Shown: piece after piece, positions 31,311 to 43,755 of the stretch | Position numbering within the stretch: the first letter of the stretch is position 1 | How the letters are laid out: each line of letters opens with the position of its first letter | Source: Siphonodentalium dalli | Lineage: Eukaryota; Mollusca; Scaphopoda; Gadilida; Siphonodentaliidae | Reading direction: 5' to 3' | Assembly: GCA_032622095.1 (NCBI GenBank) | Contig: CP136064.1 | Span: 3,220,280-3,284,279 of the forward strand | DNA: 64,000 nt | The notes under the pieces: generated by a model | Told to the model about the DNA's origin: nothing | Databases searched by the model: none | Seen by the model: the letters and a program-made list of their open reading frames with translations, nothing else | Translations under genes and position numbers: made by a program

Positions 31311-32844
31311 GAAGCTAGTCATGGAATGGTTAAACTACCCTTATGGAGCCCCTCACAGACGTGAGCAGACAACACTCCGCAATACAAACTGCCATCTGTA
31401 TGGGGCTCCATACAGGAAACTAGTCATGGAAGGGTTACGCCCTTAAAGATATCCCTCCCTGGCAAGTTACAGTAATGCCCTAATTAATCGACCCTTTAAC
31501 CACAGCTGAATTATGGGTAACTTTTCAGGATTTAGGTCTGGGCCGAGCCTTTGGCGAGGTCCAGACCTAATTTACTGGACGAGTTTTGTAATATCCGCTA
31601 TAAACTGGGGACGAGTTGTAGATTCTATTCATTACATGATCCAAAACGTCGACAATGCATACTTAAATCAGCACATGGGACACGAAACTAACATCGGCTT
31701 CTATAATGCATATGATGACGTTTCACGTAATTATTCATTGTTTGCCAGTGTAAAGAAATAGTCCCAGATAAATAAAGACCTATTTGCTCATTTAATCGCG
31801 TATATTTAATGATATAACTTTTCAAACTCTTCATTCATGGTAGTTTGTTGGAAAGGTGTTTGAAGCCATAGTATTTTGAGACGTAGCGCACGGAATGTAA
31901 ACAGACGACAAACCGGAAGTCAAAGGTCCCCTGTCACTATTTCCTGTTATTAAACGAGCATTTAATATCACAATTTATAGAATGGGTTTATTGAATGGAA
32001 CAAGGGTAGGATTATGTAATAAAATGTGATCTGGTCATTCAAACATTAAGTGGACCTTTAATATAAGAACCAATCTACATTCGCGTGCAATTATATCTCA
32101 ATTTGATCTCAATTTGGGGAAAACAAAATCTTTTTCGATACAGAAAATATTGAAAAAAATGTTTAATGAGGCTTTTAAAAAGAAAATGCCAGTGTCGAGG
32201 GAGGTCTGAGAACTCGGAACTGTTATCTATTTGGTACTAAGGTATGAGTATTCAGTATAGAAATGGTTGAAGTCGGTCTATCAGAATACAGGAAATATAA
32301 AGTGAAAACATCACAATGGGAAATATTTTTAACCAATTTCTTTTCTTGAACTGAGACTGAAAGTATGTTTTCTTTTTAAATATTAACTTGTTGTTTAGTG
32401 TTAAGTTTAGTTGTAATGTATATTTTTTTTCGAATGAAAAGCTGTTTTCTAAAATGTGAATTATGGGTGTGTACCATGTACAGTAATGCTCTAAATAATC
32501 GACTCCTTAACCACAGCAGAATTATGGGTAACTTTTCAGGATTTAGTCGGAAATATGGCTTGTTGCAATTCATCTCCCCGAGAGCTTTCCGTTGAATGGC
32601 AACAAGCCATATTTCGACTAAATCCTGAAAAGTTACCCATAATTCAGCTGTGGTTAAGGGGTCGATTAATTAGGGCATTACTGTAACTTGCCAGGGAGGG
32701 ATATCTTTAAGGGCGTAACCCTTCCATGACTAGTTTCCTGTATGGAGCCCCATACAGGTGGCAGTTTTTATTGCGGAGTGTTATCTGCTCACGCCTGTGA
32801 GGGGCTCCACAAGGGTAGTTTAACCATTCCATGACTGGAGCTTC
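31311..32844. mobile_element. Foldback element, unit 3 (1.53 kb)
   Basis: Left arm 31311-31535 and right arm to 32844, with the 93-bp-stem hairpin at about 32479-32685. It lacks the internal duplication of unit 2. Confidence 0.7.
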
Positions 32845-35048
32845 TCTCAATTTTCTGAAAACGCTGTGTCAATACATTCTCTTATTTTTGCGAGTCTCCC
32901 ATAGGGATCCTCGAATATATAAGAATACACTGGCCTAACAATAATTACCTTGACATTGTATGTCAGTTCATTCTCTTATATTTGCAATGATCCCTATGCG
33001 AGACTCGCATATTAAAGGAAATGCACTGGCACATTTCAATGCTGTTATTCTATGGTACTGGTATAATAATATTGATTTCTAGGCAGCCTGGGTGGGGGCC
33101 ATGTTTGAGGTAATGGGGAGGGAGAGTAGAGGGGTGGAGTTTTTAGCGTTACATCAATCAAAATTTGAACAGTTGAAAATGTCATGCCTTAGTTGTAGAT
33201 TAGATGTTCACACCATAAAATTGCATGCCTGATACAACAGAAGTAGTTGTAGATTTTCCAATATTACTTTCTTAACCACCACTTATCCAGGTGAATTCTT
33301 GCCCTTATTTTCAAAGAAAAATGGGAGAGGGGTATATTGTTTATGGGGGGGGGGGGGGGTATATTGATATTACTATATGAATGGATCTCATAGCTGGGGA
33401 TTCACCAGGGTTGGCGCTGGACCATAATTTTCTCTTGTCAAAACATTTGCCAAATAATTTTTTTTTTGCCAAATGAAATGTTTTTTTAGCCAAATGAATT
33501 TTTGTTTTTGCCAAATTAAATTGAAGGTCAAATTAGGGAAAATTAATGAAAATTTGCATTTTTATCTTGATTCATATAAAACCTAATGATCTAAAAGACA
33601 CAGGTAAAATACACAATAATTTAAATACATGTAATTTTGATCAACTAGAAGTATTTTTATATATATCAGGATAAGACTCAACTTCCCTTTTCTTTGGTAA
33701 TGATAAGCGCAATTTTGGGATGCATGGCAAGCGCCCATGCCTCACAGAATGCTTGATGCCAATTGCGAGGAATCCTTGTGTCGTACTTGATGTCTCATCA
33801 CCACCATTTGGGTGTATTTAGCGTTTCGTCATGATTGTTTATGACAAATCTGTGAACCTGACCTCAGTTAACGAAGCTAGACATAAATTGTTCAGGACTT
33901 GAACATATTCCAACAACGAGGAACATGCTCTTGCAACATGAAAGTCGTGATATATATTATCTGGACTGTAAGCCCCATAGTAGTTGGAAAGTTTCCAGCA
34001 CCTGACTTCTTGGATGGAAATTGATTGACGGTTCTTTTGTTCCTGTATGAATGACAATCCAGAATGCGGCTAGAGAGTGCACAGAGTTGATTAAATGTGT
34101 TTGCAAATCGGTTTGTTCCCGGTGCAAATGTTTAAAAAGCAAAACGTCGATGTATGAAGTTGTGCAGATGTGGTTGTGAGAAGTGAATTGTTCAATTCAG
34201 TTTATTTTAAACAAAGTGCATTTTAAAATTTACGCATTCATCTTCCCACCACAGCACCCCCTGGAGTTTTTCCCAGCAACAATAGTATGCACAAGATTAC
34301 ACATATACATGCAATACATTGCAATGATGTACATATTATTGAATCTGGGCTATATTCAAGGGTGCCTTTCATTCCCGCTTGCGTTCGCATGATTGTTTCA
34401 TGTTCTGTTGCTGGAATAATTCAGGACACTATATATGTTACAAGGAAACAATATGATTTCTTATTACGACCTCAAATATACTTTCGAGTATACTCTTCAA
34501 TCCTTTTGTGTATAATTGGACATATCAACTGAATTTAAATACTGGCAATTTTAATACGAGTCTCGATGATGAAGATATGTTGCAGAATACCTTCCATGTG
34601 TTCTTGTTTTGTGAACCAAATTGAATCGAATAATCAACATATTGTTGATATCTTCTCTTATATTATCTCGAAAATTGTAAAGTATTTAAACAAAAATAAG
34701 GCAAAAACCGAATATTTTCATGTTTTGGTCGCCATTTTGGCACCCATCTTCAACAATTGTGGCCATTTTTCAACTAAAAGTGGGGGCTGTTATTCTACAA
34801 CAACCATTCTTAGATAATATGGTGGAATTCGTTATGTTTAACATATCAAATTGAGAAGCAAAACTATTAGGTGTACCACCGTCAAAACGGCTGCCATCTT
34901 GGACGCCATCTTGAATTTTCGTTTCTACGTCGGTCAAAAAGTTGGTTCTTGAGAAAATTCCTAGACTAGAGATGCTGTCCTACAAGATATTTAAAAATGG
35001 CGCTTTTATCCGACTTGTATTGATCAAAACGCTAACTATCTTCACTAT
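32845..35048. other. Flank between foldback element and RT-B
   Basis: No gene. Equivalent to 19269-23665 but with the 1.88-kb deletion (joined at about 33664-33670) and the 317-bp deletion (near 34625). A poly-G run of about 16 lies at 33344-33359. YY1-like words lie at 34730-34920. Confidence 0.55.
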
Positions 35049-35125
35049 AGGTTGTCCTACACCAATATGTGGTTTAACGACCATTAAAACGTATCTGATC
35101 TTATCTTATCTCTCTCACATACACA
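35049..35125 (+). repeat. Dispersed 3'-tail-like motif before RT-B
   Basis: Same as 23666-23745 and 47486-47555. Confidence 0.5.
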
Positions 35126-35144
35126 TACACATGTATCTCTTCCG

Positions 35145-38100
35145 GTGATCACGTGAGCGGTTGGAAGCAACTTTTTCTCGCTCCGTCATTTTGGTAAAAC
35201 TTTTGTCAAAAACATCTCTTATCAGATGGATTTCTAAAGAGGACCACGACTAGTCGCCCCCAGAGTGTTCTCCCAAGACAACAGCTGGAGTGGTTGAACC
35301 GCGGCTCGTGTCCATCTGGCGAAATTTAGATACATCACGTTTACATTTTTTGACATTTCGTTTACCTTCACTTGGATCTCGAAACCGACGAGAACCCACG
35401 AGACGCCATCTTGGATCTTCTTGGAACCAGGAAGTGAATTTTAAACTTTTAACTTTTATAATTTTTAACCTCACAAATTCGAGAATTACTGTGTATATAC
35501 AACTATGAACATATCATCATCAGATTTTACTGAACTTTTTAAATGAATTACCGACGAGACTGTTTTCCTCTATGACAGAAATTGCCTGAAATATTATTTA
35601 TCATGATAAACTCAACTGTGGTATTTGTTTATTTCATATGGACTTTCGGTCAAATCTGTTTCCCCATTGACCAGTCTTCAGTGATACACGAAGATGATAA
35701 CATCATAAATACCGAGAAGATTAAGATATTCTGGACAAAATTAAACTAAACACTGACGACATGGGCATGATATCAGCCATCCATAAAACTTTTATATCAG
35801 GGACAACTACCATTCCCACCACCCCTGTGAAAATGGATCTGGAAGATGCCGGTATATCATAAGACTACTGATGTTGATATCGGCCGATATTCACACCAAT
35901 CCTGGCCCTATAAATGAGAAGACTAAAACAAAGAGGATACCTAAAAACCCGTGTACGTCCTGCGGAAAAAAGCGTCATCAAAACGACTGCGATGCCTGTA
36001 ATAAATGAACTCATATAAACTCATATATGGCAAGTTGTAATATGTCTTTGGAAAAGTACAATTTACTACAGGAAGGGATGATTGACTATAATTTTATGTG
36101 TACAGCATGTCTTATCAAACAACTGCCACTTGACTACCATCGATATGATACTCACAATAGCATCGGTAACAAATCACATGAATGCTTTATAAGTAAAGGT
36201 CTTAAATTAATTCATCTTAATTGTCAAAGTATTTTGCCGAAAATAGATGAGCTAAAGTTTTTTGCCATAACCTCCGGAGTACATATTATGGCTTTCTCCG
36301 AGACCTGGTTAGATGACTCAATCAGTAATTCAGAAATAGACATACCTGGTTTTTCAATTGTCCGCAAAGATCGTGATAGACAAGGCGGTGGACTCTGTCT
36401 CTACATCCACCAGTCTATCTCTTTCAATGTGAAGACAGAGTGGAATACCTCGGACATGGAATTATCTTGGCTTCAAATTTTATTACCAAAATCCAAACCC
36501 ATTCTTGTCGGGGTGGCATGTCGGCCTCCTAAATTGTCAAATTCTATAACGAACTGGAAAAATTTGGTCTTGAACATGATTTTATTGATAAAGAAACCAT
36601 AATACTTTGTGACTTCAACATAAATCAATCAGACAGTTACAAGAAAACTTGTTTTCTCAACAAGAATGTTAACGCTTTTAAATGACTATTTAGCCTCACC
36701 CAGATAATTACTGATTTTACAAGGATTAGTCCAACCAACCTCATCCTCTCAGATTGATTTGATATTTGTTTCTGACAAAGACAACATATCACACTCAGGG
36801 GTTTATGATGTTGGTCTAAGTGGCCATAGTATGATTTTCTGCATCAGAAAAGTGAAGAAAGAATCACTTGGAAATGGTATATACAAACCGATTAAATTTC
36901 GATGTACAAAAGATTATTCACCTGATGGATTTTTATCCAAACTCCAGATTATGGACTGGTCTCAAGGGTCATGTTGTCAGGATGTCAATAAATCCTGGAC
37001 AATCTTTAAAGATACGTTAGTATCATGTATTGACTGTATTGCACCATTCAAAAATGTCAGGGTCAAACAGAACTCAGTGGATTGGATTGATGGAGAACTT
37101 TTGGGGTTCATTAGGGAAAGCGAAGCTGCTCTAAAGAAATATAGAAAATCAAAAGCCCTAAATGATTTTGAAACTTTTAAATTCCTTCGGAATAAAGTCC
37201 AACATCTGACAAAAAAAGCTAAAGTTTCTTACATTCAGGATCAAATTGAAGAACACAAAAATGACTCTAAGTCTCTCTGGAAATCTCTCCACAACCTCGG
37301 CACACCTTCAAAGTCAAGCAAAAATGTGAGCAATATAACATTGAAAATTGACGGCAATATATGCTTTGATAAACTACAAATTGCTCGTAAATTCAACAAC
37401 TTCTTCAGCCAAATAGCAGTTGATTTGGTTATCAAACTACCCAAAGCACCTGGTATCTTTAAAGAAAAGTTTCTGAATAAATTTTATGCCAACTAGATCC
37501 ATGAAGATGGTTTCTCATTTAAGGAAGTGACGGAAGAAGATGTTTAAAAAATCATAATGAGTTGCTCTCCATCCAAAGCCACTGGCCCTGACACGATACC
37601 GGCAACATTCTTGAGAGATGGCGCTGCCGTTTTATCACAACCATCGAAATATTTCATAAATTTATCTATTTGCAATGGTGAAATTCCTGAAGACATAAAG
37701 AGGGCTAGGGTGGTCCCCATATACAAGAAGGGCGACAAGTTGACACCTGGAAATTATCGACCTATCTCTGTACTAAACCTAGCATCTAAAGTTCTTGAAC
37801 GCCTGATGTATAACCAAATGGAAAGTTATCTGGAATCTTACAACCTTCTGTACAAGTACCAATCAGGATTTCGACCAGGTTTTTCAACAGACACCAGTAA
37901 CTTGTACTTAACCGACCTTATAAGTAATCAATTTGATAAATCAATTTAACTGGTATGATTTTCATTGACCTACAAAATGCCTTTGATACGGTTAACCATG
38001 AAATACTCTTAACAAAGCTAAAAACTCTTTGTCTTAATAACATCACCCTATCATGCTTCAACTCTTCCGAAAGGAAGAACTCAGGCTGTGGATATTCAGG

Positions 38101-38161
38101 GCACCTTATCTGAATTTGAATCCGGTGTCTCACAAGGTTAATTCTTAGGACCATTACTATT
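35145..38161 (+). mobile_element. RT-B: truncated non-LTR retrotransposon, mosaic copy
   Basis: Same architecture and truncation point as RT-A. The 2A-like motif is at 35886-35909, but a 1-nt loss in ACCACCCCTG shifts the upstream frame. The endonuclease frame 36027-36602 is longer than in RT-A, without the local duplication, and breaks near 36560. The middle frame to 37496 and the reverse transcriptase frame 37557-37949 match RT-A, including the 1-nt loss after QFDK that stops translation. The 5' part shares its variants with RT-C (ECFIS, SGVHIMAF, an 88-nt 5' segment). The TGA in the Cys-rich region is present. Confidence 0.85.
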
Positions 38162-39475
38162 GCTGAAGGGGTCACTCTCACCAAAAAAGTGCTGAAGGGT
38201 ACACAGGGTTTGAAAATGTGCTGATGGGTACACAGGGTTTGAAAATGTGCTGATGGGTACACATGGGTTTGCGATCGACACGAACACCATTACATAAATT
38301 GTGTTTATGAAAGTCTGGCGTCTGTTAGCAGTTTGTTTTCAGTACATTTTAATATTCATTGGCAGGGGCGGCGGAGCCGGGGGGGGGGGGCACAGGGGGC
38401 ACGTGCCTCCCCCACTTTTCCCCCCAATTATGGGTACATAATCTTCCAATACTAAATACATTGGAGAAAATAATTTTTGATTCCCAAGAAAACATTCCAT
38501 TAGTAGACAAATGTGTTTAATCTCATCAGTTATGCCACTATGGCTAGCAAGATAGATAGTTAATCCCTTGGTCAGTATTGACACTGTGTCTGAGTAATTG
38601 CCCTCTGGGAATTTAACTACAGTCTTTGAGTTCTTTGTAGATATCAGGTCTTCTGGGGGACTCCATCATAGCCATGTCTTGGATGCTTGTCTAATTAAAA
38701 TCACATTCATCATACCAATCAAAGGTTTAAATTTGAGTGTCTTCAATAAAAGTGCAAACCTGCCAAGGTGGTCAATCTCCTGATATGAGATCACTTGCTA
38801 TATACAATATCAGTTGATGCTGAGTATTCATTGGAATAACTTGACTATGATTTTTATCAACTCAGCTAATTTGTTATTACCGAGAAATAAGAAGAGTTAG
38901 AAGTTTACTGTGTACATGCAAGTGTTTGTGTACATATATATTATAGTGTTATTTTATATTCAAAGTTACTTGTGATTCTTGTTTCTTCGATATCAACGGT
39001 TGTCGTATGTGGAGTGAATTGGATTATACAGTATAATGTAGACTAATTTCAACATAACATTTATGACAAAAGACGCAGGTTTTAGAAGTTGTATCAACGT
39101 CATAGGTCATCTTTCACACATTGGCTGCAACAATAAGTTAGTATAGCAGAGTAGCATCATTTAAACTCTTTCTTATTTTCTACCTCCATAATGGTACATG
39201 CTGTAGACACGAATAACATCATACTAAACAATCTTTGCGCTGGCGCATATTGGAACAGTTTTCAATTCATGTAGTATTTTTTTTTAAATGGTGCCCCCCC
39301 CCCCCCCCAACCCCCCCCCCCCCCACTTTTTTGTAGCTTCCGCCGCCCCTGCATATGTTCATTGGAACGTAAACAATTACTCTCTGACAGAAATCATGGC
39401 AGATACGAAGACTGAATGTCCTTTATAATGACATTTCAAACCCTGTGAACCCTTCAGCACATTTTGAAAATCCCC
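38162..39475. mobile_element. Partial MITE-a after RT-B with hAT-like insertion
   Basis: Structure as at 26724-28020; ends at GCACATTTTGAAAATCCCC before TCTCTCCCTCCCC. Confidence 0.75.
38363..39351. mobile_element. hAT-like element, copy 2 (989 bp)
   Basis: Ends CAGGGGCGGCGGAGCC and CCGCCGCCCCTG. Differs from copy 1 mainly in G and C run lengths (39292-39325 is almost pure C). Same insertion site, so it was duplicated with the cassette. Confidence 0.65.
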
Positions 39476-39490
39476 TCTCTCTCCCTCCCC

Positions 39491-39682
39491 TTAGCCTAGC
39501 TTCATTAATTGTTTTGTATATGGCAAAATTACACAACGTTCAACAATGTTCCCGTATCGGACAGACCATAACTCTTTGTGGTCACTTGTCTGTGACCTAA
39601 TATTTCTTTTTGTTTTAAAATACTTTCATGTGAACATTGTGAAGCCGCTTTAAATCGCACTCGCATTAAATACAACTGTACT
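39491..39682 (+). promoter_or_regulatory. Leader of ZF-4
   Basis: Copy of the ZF-3 leader, identical to that of ZF-5 by eye (AATTGTTTTG variant). Confidence 0.4.
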
Positions 39683-41060
39683 ATGGCTATGTCAGGACCA
39701 CTGGCAACACACAATAGGATTCACACTGACGATCGACCGTATCAGTGCGATATATGCGAGAAATCATTCACTCAATCAAGCTACCTGGCAACGCACAAGA
39801 AAATTCACTTCGACGATCGCCCGTATAAATGTGATATATGTCATAAATCATTCACCCAGTCAGGAAATTTGACTTCACACATGAGAATCCACTCTGGTGA
39901 TCGACCGTATCAGTGTGATATATGTGAGAAAGCATTCACTACAGCGGGCTCCTTGACGACGCATACGTTAATTCACACAGGTGATCGCCCGTATAAATGT
40001 GATTTATGTATAAAATCATTCACCATGTCAGGAGATTTGACTTCACACAAGAGAATTCACATTGGAGTTCGACCGTATCTCTCACTCAAGCCACCTGGCT
40101 AGGCATGTGTTAATTCACACTGGTGATCGCCCGTATAAATGTGATATTTGTGAAAAATCGTTCACCACGTCAGGACATTTGACTTCACACAAGAGAATTC
40201 ACACTGGCGATCGACCGTATCAGTGCGGTATATGCGAGAAATCATTCACCCAATCAAGCCACCTGGCAACGCATAAGAGAACGCACTTCGACGATCGCCC
40301 GTATAAATGTGATATTTGTCAAAAATCATTCACCCAGTCAGGAGATTTGACTGCACACATGAGAATCCACTCTGGCGAACGACCGTATCAGTGCGATATT
40401 TGCGAGAAAGCATTCACTCTAGCAAGCAACATGACGAGGCATAAGATAATCCACTTCGACGATCGCCCGTATAACTGTGATATATGTCATAAATCATTCA
40501 CCCAGTCAAGAAATTTGACTAAACACAAAAGGATTCATTCCGGAGATCGACCGTATCAATGCGTTATTTGCGAGAAAGCATTCACTACATCAAGCGACAT
40601 GACGAAGCATGAGAGAACTCACACTGACGATCGACCGTATCAGTGCGATATGTGCGAGAAATCATTCACTAAATCAAGCAACCTGACGACGCATAAGAGA
40701 ATCCACACCGGAGATCGCCCGTATAAATGTGATATATGTCATAAATCATTCACCCAGTCAGGAAATTTGACTGCACACATGAGAATCCACTCTGGCGATC
40801 GACCATATCAGTGCGATATTTGTGAGAAATCATTCACTAAATCAAGCCATGTGACGAGCCATAAGCGAATTCACACCGGAGATCGACCATATCAGTGCGA
40901 TATATGTGAGAAATCATTCACTAAATCAAGCCACCTGACGAAGCATAAGAGAATTCACACCGGAGATCGACCATATCAGTGCGATATTTGCGAGAAATCA
41001 TTCACCCAGCCAAGCGCCCTGACGAAGCATAAGAGAATCCACTTCGACGACTGCCAGTAG
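39683..41060 (+). pseudogene. ZF-4: C2H2 array broken by a 110-bp deletion
   Basis: Encodes MAMSGPLATHNRIHT and four fingers. TTCGACCGTAT then joins directly to CTCTCACTCAAGCC at about 40079, where ZF-5 has 110 bp more (51504-51613). The shift ends the first frame at 40100-40102 (PYLSLKPPG). Eleven fingers and half of another remain open in a second frame to the FDDCQ stop at 41060. ZF-4 also lacks finger 10 of ZF-5 (an 84-bp unit, FTTSGHLTEH) without a frame change. Outside these two gaps it is nearly identical to ZF-5, so the break is recent. Only a four-finger product could be made from its ATG. Confidence 0.85.
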
Positions 41061-42170
41061 CATATAAACGTATAAGAGAATCCACTCTGGTGATCGTTCG
41101 TATAAATGTGATATTTGTCAAAAATCATTCACCGAATCAAACAGTATGACAAAGCATAAGAGATTCCACTCTGTTGATGGCCGAGAAATCATCAACTCAA
41201 TCAAGCGACCTGAATAAGCATCACTTTGACGACCGGCCATATAGATGTGATATTTGTGGCAAATCATTCACCTTGTCGGGACCATGCATTGACAACACAC
41301 AAGATAATTCACACCAGAGATCGACCGTATCAGTGCGATATATATATGCTATAATCATTAAAGGTGGATTATCTCTTTGTAAACATGTATTATATAGTTA
41401 CCGGCGTATAAAATATTAGATTTGAATCGAAGACTCCTGTCCGGAAATGCTTCTATCGATTAATATTAATTTTATTTCGAATATTTTCTGGTTTAAAAAG
41501 GTGTGTTTGTTCAGCTAACGAACAATAGTGGTTACTGTTAACATAGACCAGAAATTATATTGTGCAATTTTGTCACAAATAAACGTTAATTATACTCATT
41601 ATCTTTTATATCTGTGGAACAAAACAATACAAACAACCTATCTGCGACATTTGACATTCGTTGCGTAGCCGTAGGAACAACCCAGTGCTCTATATCGCAA
41701 TACGGTCTCATCCGAATGGTCGGTTCTAAAAATAGTAACATAAATGGGCCCGATTTAATATTCGAAATAAAATCAATATTAATTGATAGAAGCTTTTCCG
41801 GACATAGGTCTTCAGTTCATATCTATTATTTTATACCGACGCAACTATTTAAAATTTGTTATTTAAAGAGATAATCCATCTTTAACTCAATCAAGCGACA
41901 TGAAGAAGCATAACTTTGACATAGATGTGATATTTGTGGCAAATCAATTACCTTGTTGGGACCATTGACAACACACAGGTGTTCGTCCGTATCAGTGCGA
42001 TATATGTCCGGAAAGCATTGACTACAGTACGCGCCATGGCGAGGCATAAGTTAATTCACACTGGTGATCGACCATATAAATATGATGTTTGTGACAAATC
42101 ATTTCTGCTGTCGGCAAATTTGACTGTGCACAAAAAAGATTCACAATGGCGAACGACCATAACTTATTAC
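41061..42170 (+). pseudogene. Decayed zinc finger tail of unit 4
   Basis: As in units 3 and 5 but split by the MITE-b insertion at 41362-41881. The final pseudo-finger again reads KYDVCDKSF. Confidence 0.7.
41362..41881. mobile_element. MITE-b, additional insertion found only in unit 4 (520 bp)
   Basis: Flanked by TTAA at 41358-41361 and 41882-41885. The empty site in unit 5 (near 52972-52975) has a single TTAA (ATCATTAACTCAATC). Terminal inverted repeat AGGTGGATTATCTCTTT. It is diverged from the other MITE-b copies, so it came from another source copy. Confidence 0.85.
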
Positions 42171-42255
42171 AATGTATGTCCTCTCTTGATTTTGCAAATA
42201 CTATGGTATACTGAACCGTGTGAACATACCACACACTCTAAATAACACTCACTTA

Positions 42256-42906
42256 AGCCGAAGGGGTCACTCTCACCAAAAAAAGTGCTGATGGGTACAC
42301 AGGATTTTCAAAATGTGCTGAAGGGTACACAGGGTTTGAAATGTTATTCTAAAGAACATTCAGTCTTCGTATCTGCCATTATTTCTGTTAAAGAATAATT
42401 GTTTTCGTTCCAATGAATATCAAAATTTATTATATACTTGCCCATGAATTATAAGGTTTTAGCAACGAGATATAAGTGATATCCCACTAGTGAGATATAA
42501 GTGATATCCCACTGGTGAAATTTATGATGTATTGACATTCATTGGGGGCCATAGGCAAGTAACTAAAGTATATAATAAACAGAATACAATGTATCCACAC
42601 TTTTTCAGTGGATATGGATTAAATTTCATTCGTGATGACAAAACATTTGAATTTCCACTCGTGGCTAAAGCCACTCGTGGAAATTCAATGTTTTGTCATC
42701 GCTCATGAGATATAACCCATATCCACTGAAAAGGTGTGGATATTTTCTATGTACTGAAAACAAACTGCTAGTGGGCGCCAGACTTTCATAAACACAATTT
42801 AAGTAATGGTGTTCATACCGATCACAAACCCTGTGTACCCTTCAGCACATTTTCAAACCCTGTGTACCCTTCAGCACTTTTTTTGGCGAGAGTGACCCCT
42901 TCAGCT
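42256..42906. mobile_element. MITE-a of unit 4 with nested palindromic element
   Basis: As in unit 3; nested insert at about 42426-42748. Confidence 0.75.
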
Positions 42907-42961
42907 TTACTTAATATTATATAGTAGATACCGGTATGTATTTAGTTAAAATTTTAGTTAA

Positions 42962-43477
42962 AGGTGGATTATCTCTTTGTAAACATGTATTATATGGTTA
43001 CCGGGTGTAAAATATTAGATCTGAATCGAAGACTCCTGTCCGGAAATGCTTCTATCGATTAATATTCATTTTATTTCGAATATTTTCTGGTTTAAAAATG
43101 TGTGGTTGTTTAGCTAACGAACAATAGTGGTTACTGTCAACAGAGACCATAAATTTTATGGTGTAATTTTGTCACAAATGAACATTAATTATACTCATTA
43201 TCGCTTATGAGTATGGAATAAAACAATACAACCACTAAATCTTGGGAATTTGACGTTCGGTACGTAGCCATAGGAATAGCTTAATACTCTGTGTTGCTAT
43301 ATGGTATCACCCGAATGGTTCTAAAAATAGACAAATAAATGGTCCCAATAAAATATTATAAATAAGATCAATATTAATTGATAGAAGCCTTTCGGGACAG
43401 GGGTCTTCAGTTCATATTTATTATTTTATACCCGCGCAACTATATCAAATGTGTTATTTAAAAGAGATAATCCATCA
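42962..43477. mobile_element. MITE-b of unit 4
   Basis: Between TTAA at 42958-42961 and 43478-43481. Confidence 0.7.
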
Positions 43478-43585
43478 TTAATTTCACACCGTCGACCCGT
43501 GAAAGAGAATCGGCTTGAATCCAATACTGTGGTGTTATAAACGTTTCGTTCGTTTCAAAACTTCCTTATTAAATTTTGTTTTTAA

Positions 43586-43752
43586 AACTTTACTTCGTTC
43601 ATTAAACTTCGTTCTTCATTCATTAAACTTCGTTCTTCGTTCATTGAACATCGTTCTTCGTTCATTAAACTTCGTTCTTCAAACTTCGTCCATGGTTCAA
43701 TAAACTTCGTTCTTCGTTCATTAAACTTCGTTCTTCGTTCATTAAACTTCTA
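43586..43752 (+). repeat. 21-bp minisatellite, unit 4
   Basis: Same array length and variants as unit 3. Confidence 0.8.
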
Positions 43753-43755
43753 GAG

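Larger units (their letters stand above)
28040..39490 (+). repeat. Cassette unit 3 (11.45 kb)
   Basis: Begins at TTAGCCTAGCTTCATTAAT and runs to the same point of unit 4. Contains ZF-3, nested MITE-a, MITE-b, the minisatellite, a 1.53-kb foldback element, RT-B and a hAT-like element. Confidence 0.9.
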
